A stretch of 64,000 nt of DNA, taken from contig CP073042.1 in NCBI GenBank assembly GCA_018114805.1, positions 2,666,001 through 2,730,000 of the forward strand. The letters run 5' to 3'. This DNA comes from Candidatus Streptomyces philanthi. GTDB taxonomy: Bacteria; Actinomycetota; Actinomycetes; Streptomycetales; Streptomycetaceae. A program made the translations under genes and the position numbers. This document shows positions 40,175 to 50,705 of this stretch, piece after piece. The first letter of the stretch is position 1; every line of letters begins with the position of its first letter. The notes under the pieces are model-generated. The model was not told the DNA's origin and did not search any database. It saw only the letters and a list, made by a program, of their open reading frames with translations.

Positions 40175-41002
40175 ATGCCCCGAACAGCACCGAGACTCGC
40201 CCGAATGCTCGCCTGCGCAGCCGTACCGGCGATGCTCGTCGCAGGCTGCTCGTCCGACTCGGGTGACAAGGACCCGAAGGACGACGCGTCGAAGTCGGCC
40301 ACCACGAGCCCGTCGCCGACCGTAGCTCCCGCGAAGTTCGCCAAACTTCCCGAGGTCTGCAAGACGCTGCCGAAGAAGATGGTGGAGGACCTCGTCCCGC
40401 ACGCGAAGGACGAGAAGGGCAAGACGCTGCCCTCGGCCAACATCAACGAGTCCGCGAGCTGCCTGTGGTCCGGCCTCGACGGGTTCCAGTACCGCCAGCT
40501 CACCGTCTCGCTGAAGCTCTTCCCCTCCGACGTCGGCCTCGGCACGGGCGACAAGCGCGCCGCCGCGTACGCCAAGCAGCAGGTCCAGAAGGCCGGCACG
40601 GCCGACGGCGCGAAGGGCGCCAAGACCGGCGCGACCAGCGGCATCGGCGACGAGGCGCAGGCCGTGGCGACGACCACGAAGAAGGACGGCGACGAGTTCA
40701 AGAACGAGACCGTCGTCTCCCGCACGGCCAACGTGGTCGTCACGGTCGAATACCGCGGCGCCGGCTACGAGGACGCGAAGCCGCCGAAGCCCGAGGACCT
40801 GGCGAAGGGCGCCCAGCAGGCCACCAAGCAGGTGGTGCTCAAGGCCGCCGACGCGAACGGCGCGGTGGCCCCCGACGAGGGCGCCACGGGCGGCGACACC
40901 GGCGACGGAAAGACCGACGAGAAGACGGACGAGAAGGCCGACGACGCGAAGAACGGCGACAAGGCCGACGGAGGCAAGGGCGCGCGCCCGGCGGGCGACT
41001 AA
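40175..41002 (+). CDS. Putative DUF3558-like lipoprotein
   Basis: 275 residues from ATG 40175, with GAGGGAAGG upstream. Signal peptide with lipobox LVAGCSSDSGDK (Cys25). The domain has a conserved Cys pair, LPEVCKTLPKKMVEDLV and ESASCLWSGLDGFQYRQL, then TSGIGDEAQAVATTTKKDG and TANVVVTVEYRGAGYEDAKP, ending in an Asp/Lys-rich tail of about 45 residues. The cysteines, the GIGDEA motif and the VxVTxEY motif are shared with the upstream gene, so these look like tandem duplicates. Exported and membrane anchored; function unknown. Intact. Confidence 0.75.
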   Translation: MPRTAPRLARMLACAAVPAMLVAGCSSDSGDKDPKDDASKSATTSPSPTVAPAKFAKLPEVCKTLPKKMVEDLVPHAKDEKGKTLPSANINESASCLWSGLDGFQYRQLTVSLKLFPSDVGLGTGDKRAAAYAKQQVQKAGTADGAKGAKTGATSGIGDEAQAVATTTKKDGDEFKNETVVSRTANVVVTVEYRGAGYEDAKPPKPEDLAKGAQQATKQVVLKAADANGAVAPDEGATGGDTGDGKTDEKTDEKADDAKNGDKADGGKGARPAGD

Positions 41003-41453
41003 CCCTCCGCGAGCCGGGAGGCAGCCGCCGGCGCGTTCCCGCACCTGGCCGTGGGTGCGCGTAGGTGCGCGCGTGGGTGCCGGTTCGGCCCTGGTCTCGT
41101 ACGACGCACCGCACGCCGCGTGCCCGGCCACCGAGCGGGGTGGCCGCTGGGTGGCGGGCGGGGTGGCCGCCGGGTGGGTGGCCGCGCCGTGCCCGCCCCG
41201 GTACGCCGGCACCGTCGCCCGCCCCGCCTCGTCGCCGTGCCGTACGGGCGAGGCCGGGTTCCGGCGTGCGCGGGCCGGGGGTGAGCGCGCGGGCCGGTCG
41301 CGTGACCAGGCGCGTCGCATACGGGGTGGACGCGGGCGATAAGGAAGCGGAACGGGGCGCCTCCGTACGCCTGTTCGGCCCTGGTCGCACTCCTGGCTTG
41401 ACGCGTATGCCAGGCTTGGCGCGCTAGTTGCCGAGGGCGGGGAGGGATCGCGG
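41003..41453. other. Non-coding gap
   Basis: 451 bases without a convincing gene. Short GC-rich reiterations are present, such as GTGGCCGCTGGGTGGCGGGC-type repeats at about 41138-41190 and GGTGCGCG repeats near 41050. The last 60 bases must hold the promoter of the DUF2637 gene. No tRNA or conserved RNA was seen. Confidence 0.5.
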
Positions 41454-43415
41454 GTGGCCGCGATGCAATTGACGCGCACACACCGAATACTTATCGGGGT
41501 GATCATCGCCGGTGCGGCGGTGATCGCCGCGATCGGGTTCGTCGGTTCCTACGCCGCGGTCCGGGACCTCGCGCAGGAGAAGGGATTCGCAGCTTCGCCA
41601 ACATCTTCCCGATCGGCATCGACGCCGGAATCGTCGTCCTCCTCGCCCTCGACCTGCTGCTGACGTGGATTCGCATCCCGTTCCCGCTGCTGCGGCAGAC
41701 GGCGTGGCTGCTGACCGCCGCCACCATCGCCTTCAACGGCGCCGCCGCCTGGCCCGACCCGCTGGGCGTCGGGATGCACGCGGTCATCCCCGTCCTGTTC
41801 GTCGTCGCCGTCGAGGCGGCCCGGCACGCCATCGGCCGCATCACGGACATCACCGCCGACCGACACATGGAGTCGGTCCGCGTCGCCCGCTGGCTGCTGG
41901 CCCCCGTCCCCACCTTCCGGCTGTGGCGCCAGATGAAGCTGTGGGAGCTGCGCTCGTACAACGAGGTCATCCGGCTGGAGCAGGACCGCCTGGTCTACCG
42001 CGCCCGGTTGCGCGCCCGCTTCGGCCGGGCCTGGCGCCGCAAGGCACCCGTGGAGTCCCTGATGCCGCTGCGGCTGGCCCGCTACGGCGTCCCCATCTCG
42101 CAGACGGCCCCGGCCGGGCTCGCCGCCGCCGGGATCGTGATCCCGCCGGAGATGGCGCTGGCCACGGGCGAGGCGACCAGCGGCGCGGCGGAGCCGGTCG
42201 CCGCCATCGAGGCGGCGGGCACCGTGGAGCGCGCCGACGCCACGGCGGACGCCGGCGCGGCCACGGCCGGCGGCGCGGGCCAGCACGGACTGACCTCGGG
42301 GGCCACGGCGCCCGCGGCGTTAGCGCCGGCAGTCGACGCGGCCGCGTCGAAGGCGTCGGACGAGGCGCGCGCGGCCGACGCCGCCCAGGCGACGCGGGGC
42401 GCGCGGGCGGCACAGGACGTGCCGGCGGCCCAGGGCGCGCCGGACGCGCGGCACGGGAGCGCGGCCAAGGCGAGGGGTCCGGGCCCGGGCCCGGTCAACG
42501 GGGTGAGCACGCGCAAGAACGAGAGCGGCGCGGCCGGCGCGGTGAACGGTACGGACAGGGCGAACGGGTCGCAGGCCCCCACCGCGCCGCAGGCCACGGG
42601 TCCCGGTGAGGTCGCGCGTGCCGCGCAGGCCACGGGCACGCCCTCGGCAGCGCAGCCGTCCGCCGCCGTTCCCGCTCCGCGCGCGGCGCACGCCGGGGCG
42701 CACCCGGAGGCCGGCGCGGGCCCAGAGGCAGGCGCGGGCCGCGCGGCAGCGGCGGCCGAGCGGGGGCAGGAAGCGGGTGCCGGTGCCGGCGGCGGCCCAG
42801 AGGCGGGCGTGGCCGCGGAGGGCGTCGGGCCCGACGGCGGGCCCGTGACCGTGCCGGTCGGCTCCGGCGGACGGCGGCGCGCGCTGGGCAACGCCCAGTA
42901 CGTGGGCTACCCGGCCGTGGCGGGCGGGTACGCGGACGAGCGGCCGTACACCGCCGATCCCCAGGCCAGCGCCGACCCACAGGCCGGCGGCGATCCCCAG
43001 GCTGCCGCCCGGCGCGCCGAGCGCCCCGCCGCGTACGACGACCGCCACCCTGACCAGCGCCAGCAGCCCGGCCACCCGCACGACCAGCAGCGCGCGGGCG
43101 ACGGGCGGCGCCCGGCCCAGGCCCCCGAGTTCCCGCCGGACGCCACGCAGGAGATCGCGCTGTCGGCGCTGCCAGAACTCTCCACGCTGCCCGAGGACGT
43201 GCCGCGCGACGAGGCGTTCTACGGGGCCTTCCGGCGGTTCGTGACGGAGCACGGGGCGTTCCCCGACTCCCGCCAGTTCAGCCGCTACCTGCTCGACCAC
43301 TACGGCATAGCCGGCGTGGGCGGCGGCCCGATGCCCGCCCACGGCCTCCGCCGCGAGATCCGCGAGCTGCGGCGAGCGCTACCGCATGGAGATGGAGACC
43401 GAGCACATCCCGTAA
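41454..43415 (+). pseudogene. DUF2637 membrane protein with long disordered region, two indels
   Basis: GTG 41454 follows GGAGGGATC. N-terminal membrane domain: LIGVIIAGAAVIAAIGFVGS, then after a one-base loss near 41588 ANIFPIGIDAGIVVLLALDL, LLRQTAWLLTAATIAFNGAA and IPVLFVVAVEAARHAIGRI. A charged block (FRLWRQMKLWELRSYNEVI) ends the domain. Then come about 330 Ala/Gly/Pro-rich residues and a C-terminal domain (LPEDVPRDEAFYGAFRRFV, PDSRQFSRYLLDHYGIAGVG). One extra G near 43371 shifts the end; the expected end is ERYRMEMETEHIP at TAA 43413-43415. DUF2637 proteins resemble the plasmid spread (Spd) proteins of Streptomyces; the chromosomal one next to lysS is of unknown function. Confidence 0.8.
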
Positions 43416-43674
43416 CGGCCCGGCTCGGCGCCGCCCCGGCCCTCTCCAGGCCGGGGGACCGGAGGCCCGGGGCCCGTTTGCGGGAGGCGCGGCAGGACTC
43501 GCCCCACGCGGCGAGCGCGAGGCCGATCACGGCAAGGGCCACGTAGCCACCGGACGGGATGTCGAACCACTGCTAGAGTACGCCCCACGGCTCCTCGCCG
43601 ACGACACGCCCGACCACACCGAGCATGCCTTGGATGGCGACGACTATTCCGACGATGCCCATGATCTCTCGCAT
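43300..43674 (-). pseudogene. Small two-helix membrane protein with in-frame stop
   Basis: ATG 43674 starts MREIMGIVGIVVAIQGMLGV, followed by VVGEEPWGVL, an in-frame TAG (43573-43575) and, in the same frame, QWFDIPSGGYVALAVIGLAL and AAWGESCRAS. The two hydrophobic helices either side of a conserved-looking PWG-WFD loop indicate one original protein of about 75-125 residues. The tail overlaps the end of the convergent DUF2637 gene, so the true stop may lie upstream of 43300. Function unknown. Confidence 0.6.
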
Positions 43675-43839
43675 GGCCCAAGCGTCCCCGGCCCGCCCCC
43701 GCTCCCGCGTCCTCCCGGCGGCCGAAGCCGAGGTCAGCCGAAGGGTGCAGTACCCGCCCCCCGCGCTCCCCCGCACCCCGGACACGGGCTGACCTCGGAC
43801 CCCAACGGGTCGAACGGGCCGAACATGCCGAACGGACGC

Positions 43840-43879
43840 GGGGCGACGGCTCGTGGGAAACCCCACGGGCCGTCGCCCC
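43840..43879. terminator. Strong terminator downstream of lysS
   Basis: 18-base stem with one G-T pair, GGGGCGACGGCTCGTGGG (43840-43857) against 43862-43879, and a 4-base loop. It lies 86 bases past the lysS stop. Confidence 0.85.
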
Positions 43880-43965
43880 GCGCTCACCCGTCCAACGCCA
43901 CCCAGCCCCAGCCGAACGCACCCGGACCAGCCGGAACGAGCCCGGAGCCAGCCGGCGGCCGCCCG

Positions 43966-45681
43966 CTACGCGCCCAGCAGGCGGCGCACCCGGTCCGCGC
44001 CCACGGCGAGCAGCAGCGTCGGCAGTCGCGGGCCCGTGTCGCGGCTGACCAGCAGCCGGTACAGCAGGGCGAAGAACGTCCGCTGGGCCACCTTCAGCTG
44101 CGGCGTCGGCTTCGCGTCCGGCTCCAGGCAGGCCTGCACCTTGGGCACGCCGTAGACCAGGGTGGTCAGGCCGTCGAGCGACCAGTGCGTGTCGAGGCCG
44201 TCGAGCAGCAGCCGCAGCGACTCGCGACCCTGCTCGTCCAGCGAGCCGAGCAGTTCCTTGTCCGGCTCGTCGCGGACGAGAGTCCGCTGGTCGGCCGGGA
44301 CGTGCGTGGAGATCCAGCTCTCGGCGCGGTCGAGCCGGGGCCGCACCTCGTCCAGGCTGGCGATCGGGTGCGCCGGGGCCAGCTCGCTGAGGATGCGCAG
44401 CGTCTGGTCCTCGGCGCCCGCCGTGACGTCCACGACCGAGGCGAGCGTGCGGTACGGCAGCGGGCGCGGCGTGCGCGGCAGCTCGCCGGCCGCGGTGCGG
44501 GCCGCGCGGGAGTGGGCGGCGGCGTCGGCCGGCAGCGCCGTACCGTCCGCGACCTTGGCCTCCAGCTTGTCCCACTCGTCGTACAGCCGCTGGATCTCCT
44601 GGTCGAAGGCGATCTTGAAGGACTGGTTGGGCTTGCGGCGCGCGTACAGCCAGCGCAGCAGCGGCGCCTCCATGATCTGCAACGCGTCGGCCGGGGTCGG
44701 CACGCCGCCGCGCGAGGAGGACATCTTGGCCATCCCGGAGATGCCGACGAACGCGTACATCGGCCCGATCGGCCGCTCGCCGCCGAAGATGCCCACGATC
44801 TGCCCGCCGACCTGGAACGACGAGCCGGGCGACGAGTGGTCGACACCCGACGGCTCGAAGACGACGCCCTCGTACGCCCACCGCATCGGCCAGTCCACCT
44901 TCCAGACCAGCTTGCCGCGGTGGAACTCGCTCAGCCGCACGGTCTCGCCGAACCCACACGCCGAGCAGGTGTACGTCAGCTCGGTGGTCTCGTCGTCGTA
45001 CGCCGTGACGGTGGTCAGGTCCTTGCCGCAGTCCCCGCAGTACGGCTTGTACGGGAAGTAGCCGGCGGTGGTAGCCCCGTCGTCCTCGGCCGCGGCGCCG
45101 GAGCCCTCGGCGGCTTCCAGCTCCGCCTCGTCCACCGGCTTCTGCGACTTCTTCGGCGGCGCCTTCTTCGTGCGGTACTGCGCGAGGATCGCGTCGATGT
45201 CGCCGCGGTGCTTCATGGCGTGCAGCACCTGGTCGCGGTAGACGCCCGAGGTGTACTGCTCGGTCTGGCTGATCCCGTCGTACTCCACGCCCAGCTCGGC
45301 CAGCGCGTCGGCCATCGCGGCCTTGAAGTGCTCGGCCCAGTTCGGGTGCGGGGAGCCGGCCGGGGCCGGGACGGCGGTGAGCGGGCGGCCGATGTGCTCG
45401 GCCCAGGACTCGTCCACCCCAGGCACGCCCGCGGGCACCTTGCGGAAGCGGTCGTAGTCGTCCCACGAGATCAGGTGGCGCACGGCGTGGCCGCGGCCCC
45501 GGATCTCGTCCGCCACCAGGTGCGGGGTCATGACCTCCCGCAGGTTGCCGAGGTGGATCGGGCCGGAGGGGCTGAGGCCCGAGGCGCAGACGACGGGTTT
45601 GCCCGGGGCGCGACGCTCCGCCTCGGCAATGACCTCGTCTGCGAAACGGGAGACCCAGTCGGCCTCGATGCTCTGAGCCAC
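43966..45681 (-). CDS. lysS: Class I lysyl-tRNA synthetase
   Basis: 571 residues from GTG 45681, with AAGGAAGG 9-10 bases upstream; the earlier GTG 45690 is too close to that site. Charges tRNA-Lys. It belongs to the class I (archaeal/actinobacterial) type, not class II: the Rossmann HIGH-like motif is PSGPIHLGN (residues 38-46) and the KMSKS-like motif is KMSSS (319-323) in GISGMAKMSSSRGG. A zinc-ribbon-like insert has Cys215, Cys218, Cys239 and Cys242. The C-terminal anticodon-binding helical region ends LLLAVGADRVRRLLGA. Divergent from argS, an arrangement known in Streptomyces. Intact, as expected for an essential gene. Confidence 0.95.
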   Translation of the reverse strand: MAQSIEADWVSRFADEVIAEAERRAPGKPVVCASGLSPSGPIHLGNLREVMTPHLVADEIRGRGHAVRHLISWDDYDRFRKVPAGVPGVDESWAEHIGRPLTAVPAPAGSPHPNWAEHFKAAMADALAELGVEYDGISQTEQYTSGVYRDQVLHAMKHRGDIDAILAQYRTKKAPPKKSQKPVDEAELEAAEGSGAAAEDDGATTAGYFPYKPYCGDCGKDLTTVTAYDDETTELTYTCSACGFGETVRLSEFHRGKLVWKVDWPMRWAYEGVVFEPSGVDHSSPGSSFQVGGQIVGIFGGERPIGPMYAFVGISGMAKMSSSRGGVPTPADALQIMEAPLLRWLYARRKPNQSFKIAFDQEIQRLYDEWDKLEAKVADGTALPADAAAHSRAARTAAGELPRTPRPLPYRTLASVVDVTAGAEDQTLRILSELAPAHPIASLDEVRPRLDRAESWISTHVPADQRTLVRDEPDKELLGSLDEQGRESLRLLLDGLDTHWSLDGLTTLVYGVPKVQACLEPDAKPTPQLKVAQRTFFALLYRLLVSRDTGPRLPTLLLAVGADRVRRLLGA

Positions 45682-45899
45682 GGTCGGCACTTCCTTCCTT
45701 GCGGTCCTGGCGGTGACCATTCTCCCAGACGACGGGGTCGGGCCCGGGGTTGCCCGGGGGCGCCGGGTGCCCCCGGTGCCCCGGGGCGCTTCGCCACCCA
45801 CCGCCACGGACCGGAGCGCGGTTTAACAGAAAACCGAGCGGCCCCGGCGTGGAATACTTGACTGACCCTTCGCACCTCTAAAGGAATGGCACCCCTGTT
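45682..45899. promoter_or_regulatory. Divergent lysS-argS promoter region
   Basis: 218 bases between the two start codons. The lysS side has alternating G and C runs at 45749-45786 able to form hairpins in the lysS leader. The argS side has TTGACT at 45858-45863, a possible -35 element, though no good -10 follows at standard spacing. AAAGGA lies about 17 bases before the argS ATG. No T-box features were recognised. Confidence 0.45.
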
Positions 45900-47687
45900 A
45901 TGGCCTCGGTCCCTTCCCTTGCCGCTACGGTCCACCAGCGCGTCGCGAACGCCCTCTCGGCAGCCCTGCCGGAGGCCGGTTCCGTCGACCCGCTGCTGCG
46001 ACGAAGCGACCGGGCCGACTTCCAGGCCAACGGGCTGCTCGCCCTCGCGAAGAAGCTGAAGGGCAACCCGCGCGAGCTGGCGGCCCAGGTCGTGGGCGTG
46101 CTCGACGGCTCCGCCGAGGGCGCCGGGCGCCCCGCGGACGACGTGGTCCGGGAGGTCGAGGTCTCCGGGCCCGGCTTCCTCAACATCACCATCAGCGACC
46201 AGGCCATCGTGCGCACGCTGGCCGCCCGCGCCGCCGACGCCCGGCTCGGCGTCCCGTACGCGGAGCACCCGGGCACCACCGTGATCGACTACGCGCAGCC
46301 CAACGTGGCCAAGGAGATGCACGTCGGCCACCTGCGCTCGGCCGTGATCGGCGACGCCGTGGTGCGCATCCTGGAGTTCTCGGGCGAGCAGGTGGTCCGC
46401 CGGCACCACATCGGCGACTGGGGTACCCAGTTCGGCATGCTGATCCAGTACCTGATCGAGCACCCGCACGAGCTCGACCACGGCGACGAGGGCGAGGTCT
46501 CCGGCGAGGAGGCGATGTCCAACCTAAACCGGCTCTACAAGGCGTCGCGGGTGCTGTTCGACTCCGACGAGGGGTTCAAGGCCAGGTCCCGGGACCGGGT
46601 CGTGGCCCTCCAGTCGGGTGACGAGGAGACGCTCGCGCTGTGGCAGCGCTTCGTGGACGAGTCGAAGATCTACTTCTACTCCGTCTTCGACAAGCTCGAC
46701 ATGGAGATCCGGGACCCGGACGTGGTCGGCGAGTCCGGCTACAACGACATGCTCGACGAGACCTGCCGGCTCCTTGAGGAGTCGGGCGTCGCGGTCCGCT
46801 CGGAGGGCGCGCTGTGCGTGTTCTTCGACGAGTTCAAGGGCACGGACGGCAAGCCGACCGCGCTGATCGTGAAGAAGTCCAACGGCGGCTACGGCTACGC
46901 GGCCACCGACCTGTCGGCCATCCGCGACCGCGTCCACAACCTCAAGGCGAACACGCTGCTGTACGTCGTGGACGCCCGGCAGTCGCTGCACTTCCGGATG
47001 GTCTTCGAGACCGCGCGCCGGGCCGGCTGGCTGGGCGAGGACGTGCGGGCGGTGCAGTTGGCGTTCGGCACGGTGCTCGGCAAGGACGGCAAGCCGTTCA
47101 AGACCCGGGAGGGCGAGACCGTACGGCTGGTCGACCTGCTCGACGAGGCGGTCGACCGGGCGGCGGTCGTGGTCCGCGAGAAGGCCCAGGACCTCACCGA
47201 GGAGGAGATCGCCGAGCGCGCGGCCCAGGTCGGCATCGGCGCGATCAAGTACGCGGACCTGTCCACGTCGGCCGCCCGAGACTACAAGTTCGACCTGGAC
47301 CAGATGGTCTCGCTCAACGGCGACACGAGCGTGTACCTCCAGTACGCGTACGCCCGTATCCAGTCCATCCTCCGCAAGGCCGGCGACACCCGCCCCGCCG
47401 CCCACCCGGAGCTGGCCCTCGCACCCGCCGAGCGCGCGCTCGGCCTGCACCTGGACCAGTTCGCGGAGACGCTGCCCGAGGTGGCGGAGGCGTACGAGCC
47501 GCACAAGCTCGCCGCCTACCTCTACCAACTGGCCTCGCACTACACCACGTTCTACTCGGAGTGCCCGGTCCTGAAGGCCGAGACCCGCGCCCAGGTCGAG
47601 AGCCGCCTCTTCCTGTGCGACCTCACCGCCCGCACCCTCCACCAGGGCATGGCCCTCCTCGGCATCCGCACCCCGGAACGCCTGTAG
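45900..47687 (+). CDS. argS: Arginyl-tRNA synthetase
   Basis: 595 residues from ATG 45900. Class I synthetase that charges tRNA-Arg. An N-terminal additional domain (residues 1-115, with [12 protein letters not shown] and [10 protein letters not shown]) is followed by the Rossmann fold with HVGH (141-144) in [58 protein letters not shown] (degenerate KMSKS region), and the C-terminal anticodon-binding helices starting [23 protein letters not shown] sequence and ending [12 protein letters not shown]. Full length and intact. Confidence 0.97.
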   Translation: MASVPSLAATVHQRVANALSAALPEAGSVDPLLRRSDRADFQANGLLALAKKLKGNPRELAAQVVGVLDGSAEGAGRPADDVVREVEVSGPGFLNITISDQAIVRTLAARAADARLGVPYAEHPGTTVIDYAQPNVAKEMHVGHLRSAVIGDAVVRILEFSGEQVVRRHHIGDWGTQFGMLIQYLIEHPHELDHGDEGEVSGEEAMSNLNRLYKASRVLFDSDEGFKARSRDRVVALQSGDEETLALWQRFVDESKIYFYSVFDKLDMEIRDPDVVGESGYNDMLDETCRLLEESGVAVRSEGALCVFFDEFKGTDGKPTALIVKKSNGGYGYAATDLSAIRDRVHNLKANTLLYVVDARQSLHFRMVFETARRAGWLGEDVRAVQLAFGTVLGKDGKPFKTREGETVRLVDLLDEAVDRAAVVVREKAQDLTEEEIAERAAQVGIGAIKYADLSTSAARDYKFDLDQMVSLNGDTSVYLQYAYARIQSILRKAGDTRPAAHPELALAPAERALGLHLDQFAETLPEVAEAYEPHKLAAYLYQLASHYTTFYSECPVLKAETRAQVESRLFLCDLTARTLHQGMALLGIRTPERL

Positions 47688-47738
47688 CCCTCCGGGCCCG
47701 GCCCCTTCCCGGCCTCGCCCGCCCCGCCGCCCCGTCCG

Positions 47739-47754
47739 CCACGCGATCGCGTGG
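47739..47754. terminator. Palindromic hairpin after argS
   Basis: CCACGCGATCGCGTGG is a perfect 16-base palindrome; flanking CCGCC and GGCGG can extend the stem. It lies between the argS stop and the convergent lipoprotein stop, so it probably serves both. Confidence 0.65.
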
Positions 47755-47782
47755 GAGGCGGGCCGGCGGCGTCCGGGGAGGG

Positions 47783-48343
47783 TCAGTAGCCCGTCTTCTC
47801 GCCCTCGGGGACCTGGTAGCAGGCGGAGGTGAGGCCCACATAGAGCAGCGTCCGCTCTCTACCGTTCGGCGAGGGTTCCAGCGCCTCGATGTTGACCGAG
47901 AACTTGTCGTCTCGATAGTCGGCCACCAGAGTGAGCTGCTGGGCCTGGCTACGTGCCGGCCCGTAGCTGGCTATGTCCCAGCCCGCGCGAGGAAGCTCTT
48001 CTTTCAGGCGAACCATGGCCTTACGCAGATCTGTCACTGTCGCCCCCGCGATCGACCAGAAGTTGTTGATGCGGTAGAACGTGTCCGCGTCACGGTCGCT
48101 ACACAGCCCCACGGCACTTCCCGGCGGCTTGAGATCGCCTTCCAGATCGATGACGCGCAGCAGATCACGCGACAGTTCCGCGGACTTCGCCTTCACGTCT
48201 CTCGTGCTCCTGACCGTGGGCTCGTCTTCGTCCATGCCCGAACATCCCGTCATTCCGACCACCAACATCATGAGGAGAGCAGCGAAAGCGGCTCTCACGC
48301 GCGCCCCGCGCACGCGAAGCGCGTCAGGTACCCGCACGGTCAC
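47783..48343 (-). CDS. Putative lipoprotein, last gene of the DUF1023 operon
   Basis: 186 residues from GTG 48343. Signal sequence with lipobox MMLVVGMTGCSGMDEDEP. Mature part: SAELSRDLLRVIDLEGDLKP, LCSDRDADTFYRINNFWSIA, LKEELPRAGWDIASYGPA and LLYVGLTSACYQVP, with two Cys probably in a disulfide. Its GTG overlaps the TGA of the upstream hydrolase gene (GTGA, 48340-48343), so translation is coupled. Such lipoproteins regularly follow DUF1023 hydrolases; function unknown. Intact. Confidence 0.8.
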   Translation of the reverse strand: MTVRVPDALRVRGARVRAAFAALLMMLVVGMTGCSGMDEDEPTVRSTRDVKAKSAELSRDLLRVIDLEGDLKPPGSAVGLCSDRDADTFYRINNFWSIAGATVTDLRKAMVRLKEELPRAGWDIASYGPARSQAQQLTLVADYRDDKFSVNIEALEPSPNGRERTLLYVGLTSACYQVPEGEKTGY

Positions 48344-50099
48344 TCGGTCACTTCGTCGTACTTGCCCACGACAACGCGCGCCTGGTTCTTCAGGCTCCCG
48401 GAATCCGCGTCCCAGTAACCACTGTGCCCATCGGTGTCTGTGCGCATCTGATGCGCTCCGAACACACGGTCGCTGGGAATGATGTAGACCGCGGTGCCGA
48501 GAACCTGCTCTCGATGGCCGTGCACAGAACGCCCCAGGCCCGGGATCTTGTCGCCGTCCGCCTCCTCGTCCTCGTTCCAGACATGCCCCTTGAGTACGTC
48601 CAGGTCCGTCGCCCGGCCCACTTGCACGCCCGGGCTGCCCAGCGTGACGACGTCATTCCGCGTGCAGGTCGCCCTGACGGGCGGCGGAGCCGATGAGCGT
48701 CGTGCCGTAGCTGTGGCCCGTGACGGTGAGGTGCCCGGGGGAATCCGTCGCGTGTGAGGCACGGATGCCGTCAACGAAACGGTTCAGGTTCGGGGCGCCA
48801 TTGTTGGCGTATTCCGAAGAGGCGGGCTGTGTGATGCCCTGGGGTGCGTCGTAGCCGAGCCAGGTGATGGTGGACACGCTCTTCCCGTCGGCCTGGGCAT
48901 CCGCAGCGGTCCACAGGTTCGTCATGCGCTTGATGTCGTGCGCGAAGTTCCCCAACCCGGCGTCCGTCCCCGGCACGTAGACCGCCGTGTGGTCGGCGGT
49001 GTCCGGGTTGCCGTTGGCGATGACCGCGCGCCCCCGGCCCTCCGGGGAGAAGGCCAGCAGGTAGGCACGCGGGAAGCGGTCGTCTTCCGACCCCAGCTCG
49101 TTGCGCGCGAAACGGTTCTGGATGTCCCCTCATTCCCTTGAGCGACGCTTCGAGTTGGGACCTCTTGTCGCCCCACTTCTTGTCCCAGGCGATCCACTCG
49201 GCCGTCCTCGTCGCGATGGGGTTGCCCACCCGGCCGGGCTGGATCTTGATCGGCTCGGGAGGTATCGCGTTGAGCTGGGTCTGGTAGTCGGCGCGCTTCT
49301 CAGCGAGGACCGCGCGGTTGGCCTCGTCGCGGGCGGTGGCCGGGAGGCCGTCCAGGGCGCCGACGCTGGCCGGGTGGAGCGCGATGTAGTCCGCCTGCTC
49401 GTCCTGCGAGAGGCCCTTCCACAAAGCGGCTTTCTCCTTGCGGGACTTGTCCTTGGGAATGTCTCCCGCGGGTACGTGGTCGGCCGCGTCGCGCACCGCG
49501 GCCATGTCCCGCTGGGCTTCCACCCACTCCGCGTCGGAGACGTTCAGGTCGCTGTCGGCGTGCAACCGGCCCAGCGCCCGTGCGTACCGGGCGTCCGCCT
49601 CGGTGGCCTCCCTGAGCGCGGCTCCGATGCGGTCGACGTACTCCTGCGCCTTGGCCCGCTTAGGGTCCGGGTCCGACCCGATGACCACGCTGGGCCTGCT
49701 GCCCCGCACGCTCTGGTGGGGCGCGAGGGGCGCCGCCGGGTCCTTGTCGACCCACTGCACCGAGCCGTCCGACGCCACGGTGAACTGCTCGGCCTCGGCG
49801 TCCGCCACGGCGTCGGCCAGCTTCTTCTGCGCGGAACGCAGCTCGCCAGCCAGGCCGTTGAGGGCTGTGCGGATCAGTCCGGTCTCCACCTGGGCGTGGT
49901 GGCGGCTCTGCGCGAGGTCGTGCAACCGCTCGACGGCGGCGTCCACGCCCTCCCCCTCCACGGCGAGCTGCAACCGCGTGGCGATCTCGTCTGCCACGCG
50001 CCCCTTGGCCGCGCCCGCCGCGCTGCTGAGGCGGTGCCATCCGTCGGCCGCGTCCTCCAGTTCGGCCGGGCGTAAGTTCTTGAGCTGATCGAACGTCAC
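48340..50099 (-). pseudogene. DUF1023-type alpha/beta hydrolase with long helical N-terminus, two frameshifts
   Basis: About 586 codons from GTG 50099 (VTFDQLKNLRPAELEDAADG). The first 330 residues are helical and coiled-coil like (HAQVETGLIRTALNGLAGEL, AALREATEADARYARALGRL), similar to WXG/LXG-type secretion domains. The hydrolase part has AVYVPGTDAGLGNFAHDIKR, TITWLGYDAPQGI, the nucleophile elbow GHLTVTGHSYGTTLIG, VVTLGSPGVQVG and DRVFGAHQMRTDTDGHSGY. Frame changes near 49133 (SLKGM to RDIQNRFARNELGSEDDRF) and near 48655. Coupled to the genes on both sides by 4-base overlaps. The design suggests an exported enzyme; the substrate is unknown. Confidence 0.75.
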
Positions 50100-50502
50100 A
50101 AGCGGGACTGGCCCCCTTGCCGGCAGACCTCGGGCTGGTCGTCCGGAGCGGCGTCCCGGCTCTTGAACGCGTCTTTGACCGCATCGTCGGTGCGGTAGTA
50201 CGACTGGGCGGCCTTCTCCATTTTTCCCTGCACATCGTCGCACTCCCGCTGCATGAGTTCGACCTTGCGTTTCCATGACCGGAAGACGCTGCCCTGCGCC
50301 GTCGCGCTGAGCAGTCCCGTCACGCCAGCGTCACCGCTGCCGGCGCCGTGCTGCCCCTCGGAGAGCCCGCTCACCGCCGTACGCAGGTCACCGCGCACGG
50401 CCCCCGTACGCCCTCAGACGCCTGACTGCAGGCGCGCTGGGACTGCCGCAACCGGGTCGACGCCTCCCCCCTCAGTTCCGCCCATTCCTGATCGAACGTC
50501 AC
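50096..50502 (-). pseudogene. Small helical WXG100-like protein, frameshifted
   Basis: GTG 50502 gives VTFDQEWAELRGEASTRLRQ, the same VTFDQ opening as the downstream gene. Near 50410 the frame must change to reach GDLRTAVSGLSEGQHGAGSG, then FRSWKRKVELMQRECDDVQG and AAQSYYRTDDAVKDAFKS. About 135 residues. The helix-turn-helix hairpin pattern with a W near the start of the second helix resembles ESX/WXG100 partner proteins. The TGA overlaps the GTG of the hydrolase (GTGA, 50096-50099). Confidence 0.6.
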
Positions 50503-50705
50503 TTCGTCTACCCCCAGGCCCCCATGTCACGGCATGCGCCGTTGACTCCTTGGAGCATGAACGTAACAGGCTGTGCAAGCTCGGGGGTTGCTGGGCTCGA
50601 ATTCGGCGCTGGACGGCGAGTCCGCTGGCTGCGAGAGGCGCGTGCGGGGGCGGCTGTCGCGACAGAACTCCGCTGGCACGGAGGCCCGTTCGAGGAAGCC
50701 GGGCA

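Noticed and set aside
45682..45899. T-box or other tRNA-sensing leader before argS or lysS
   Set aside because: No T-box consensus or specifier-loop layout was recognised; only GC-rich hairpin potential is visible.
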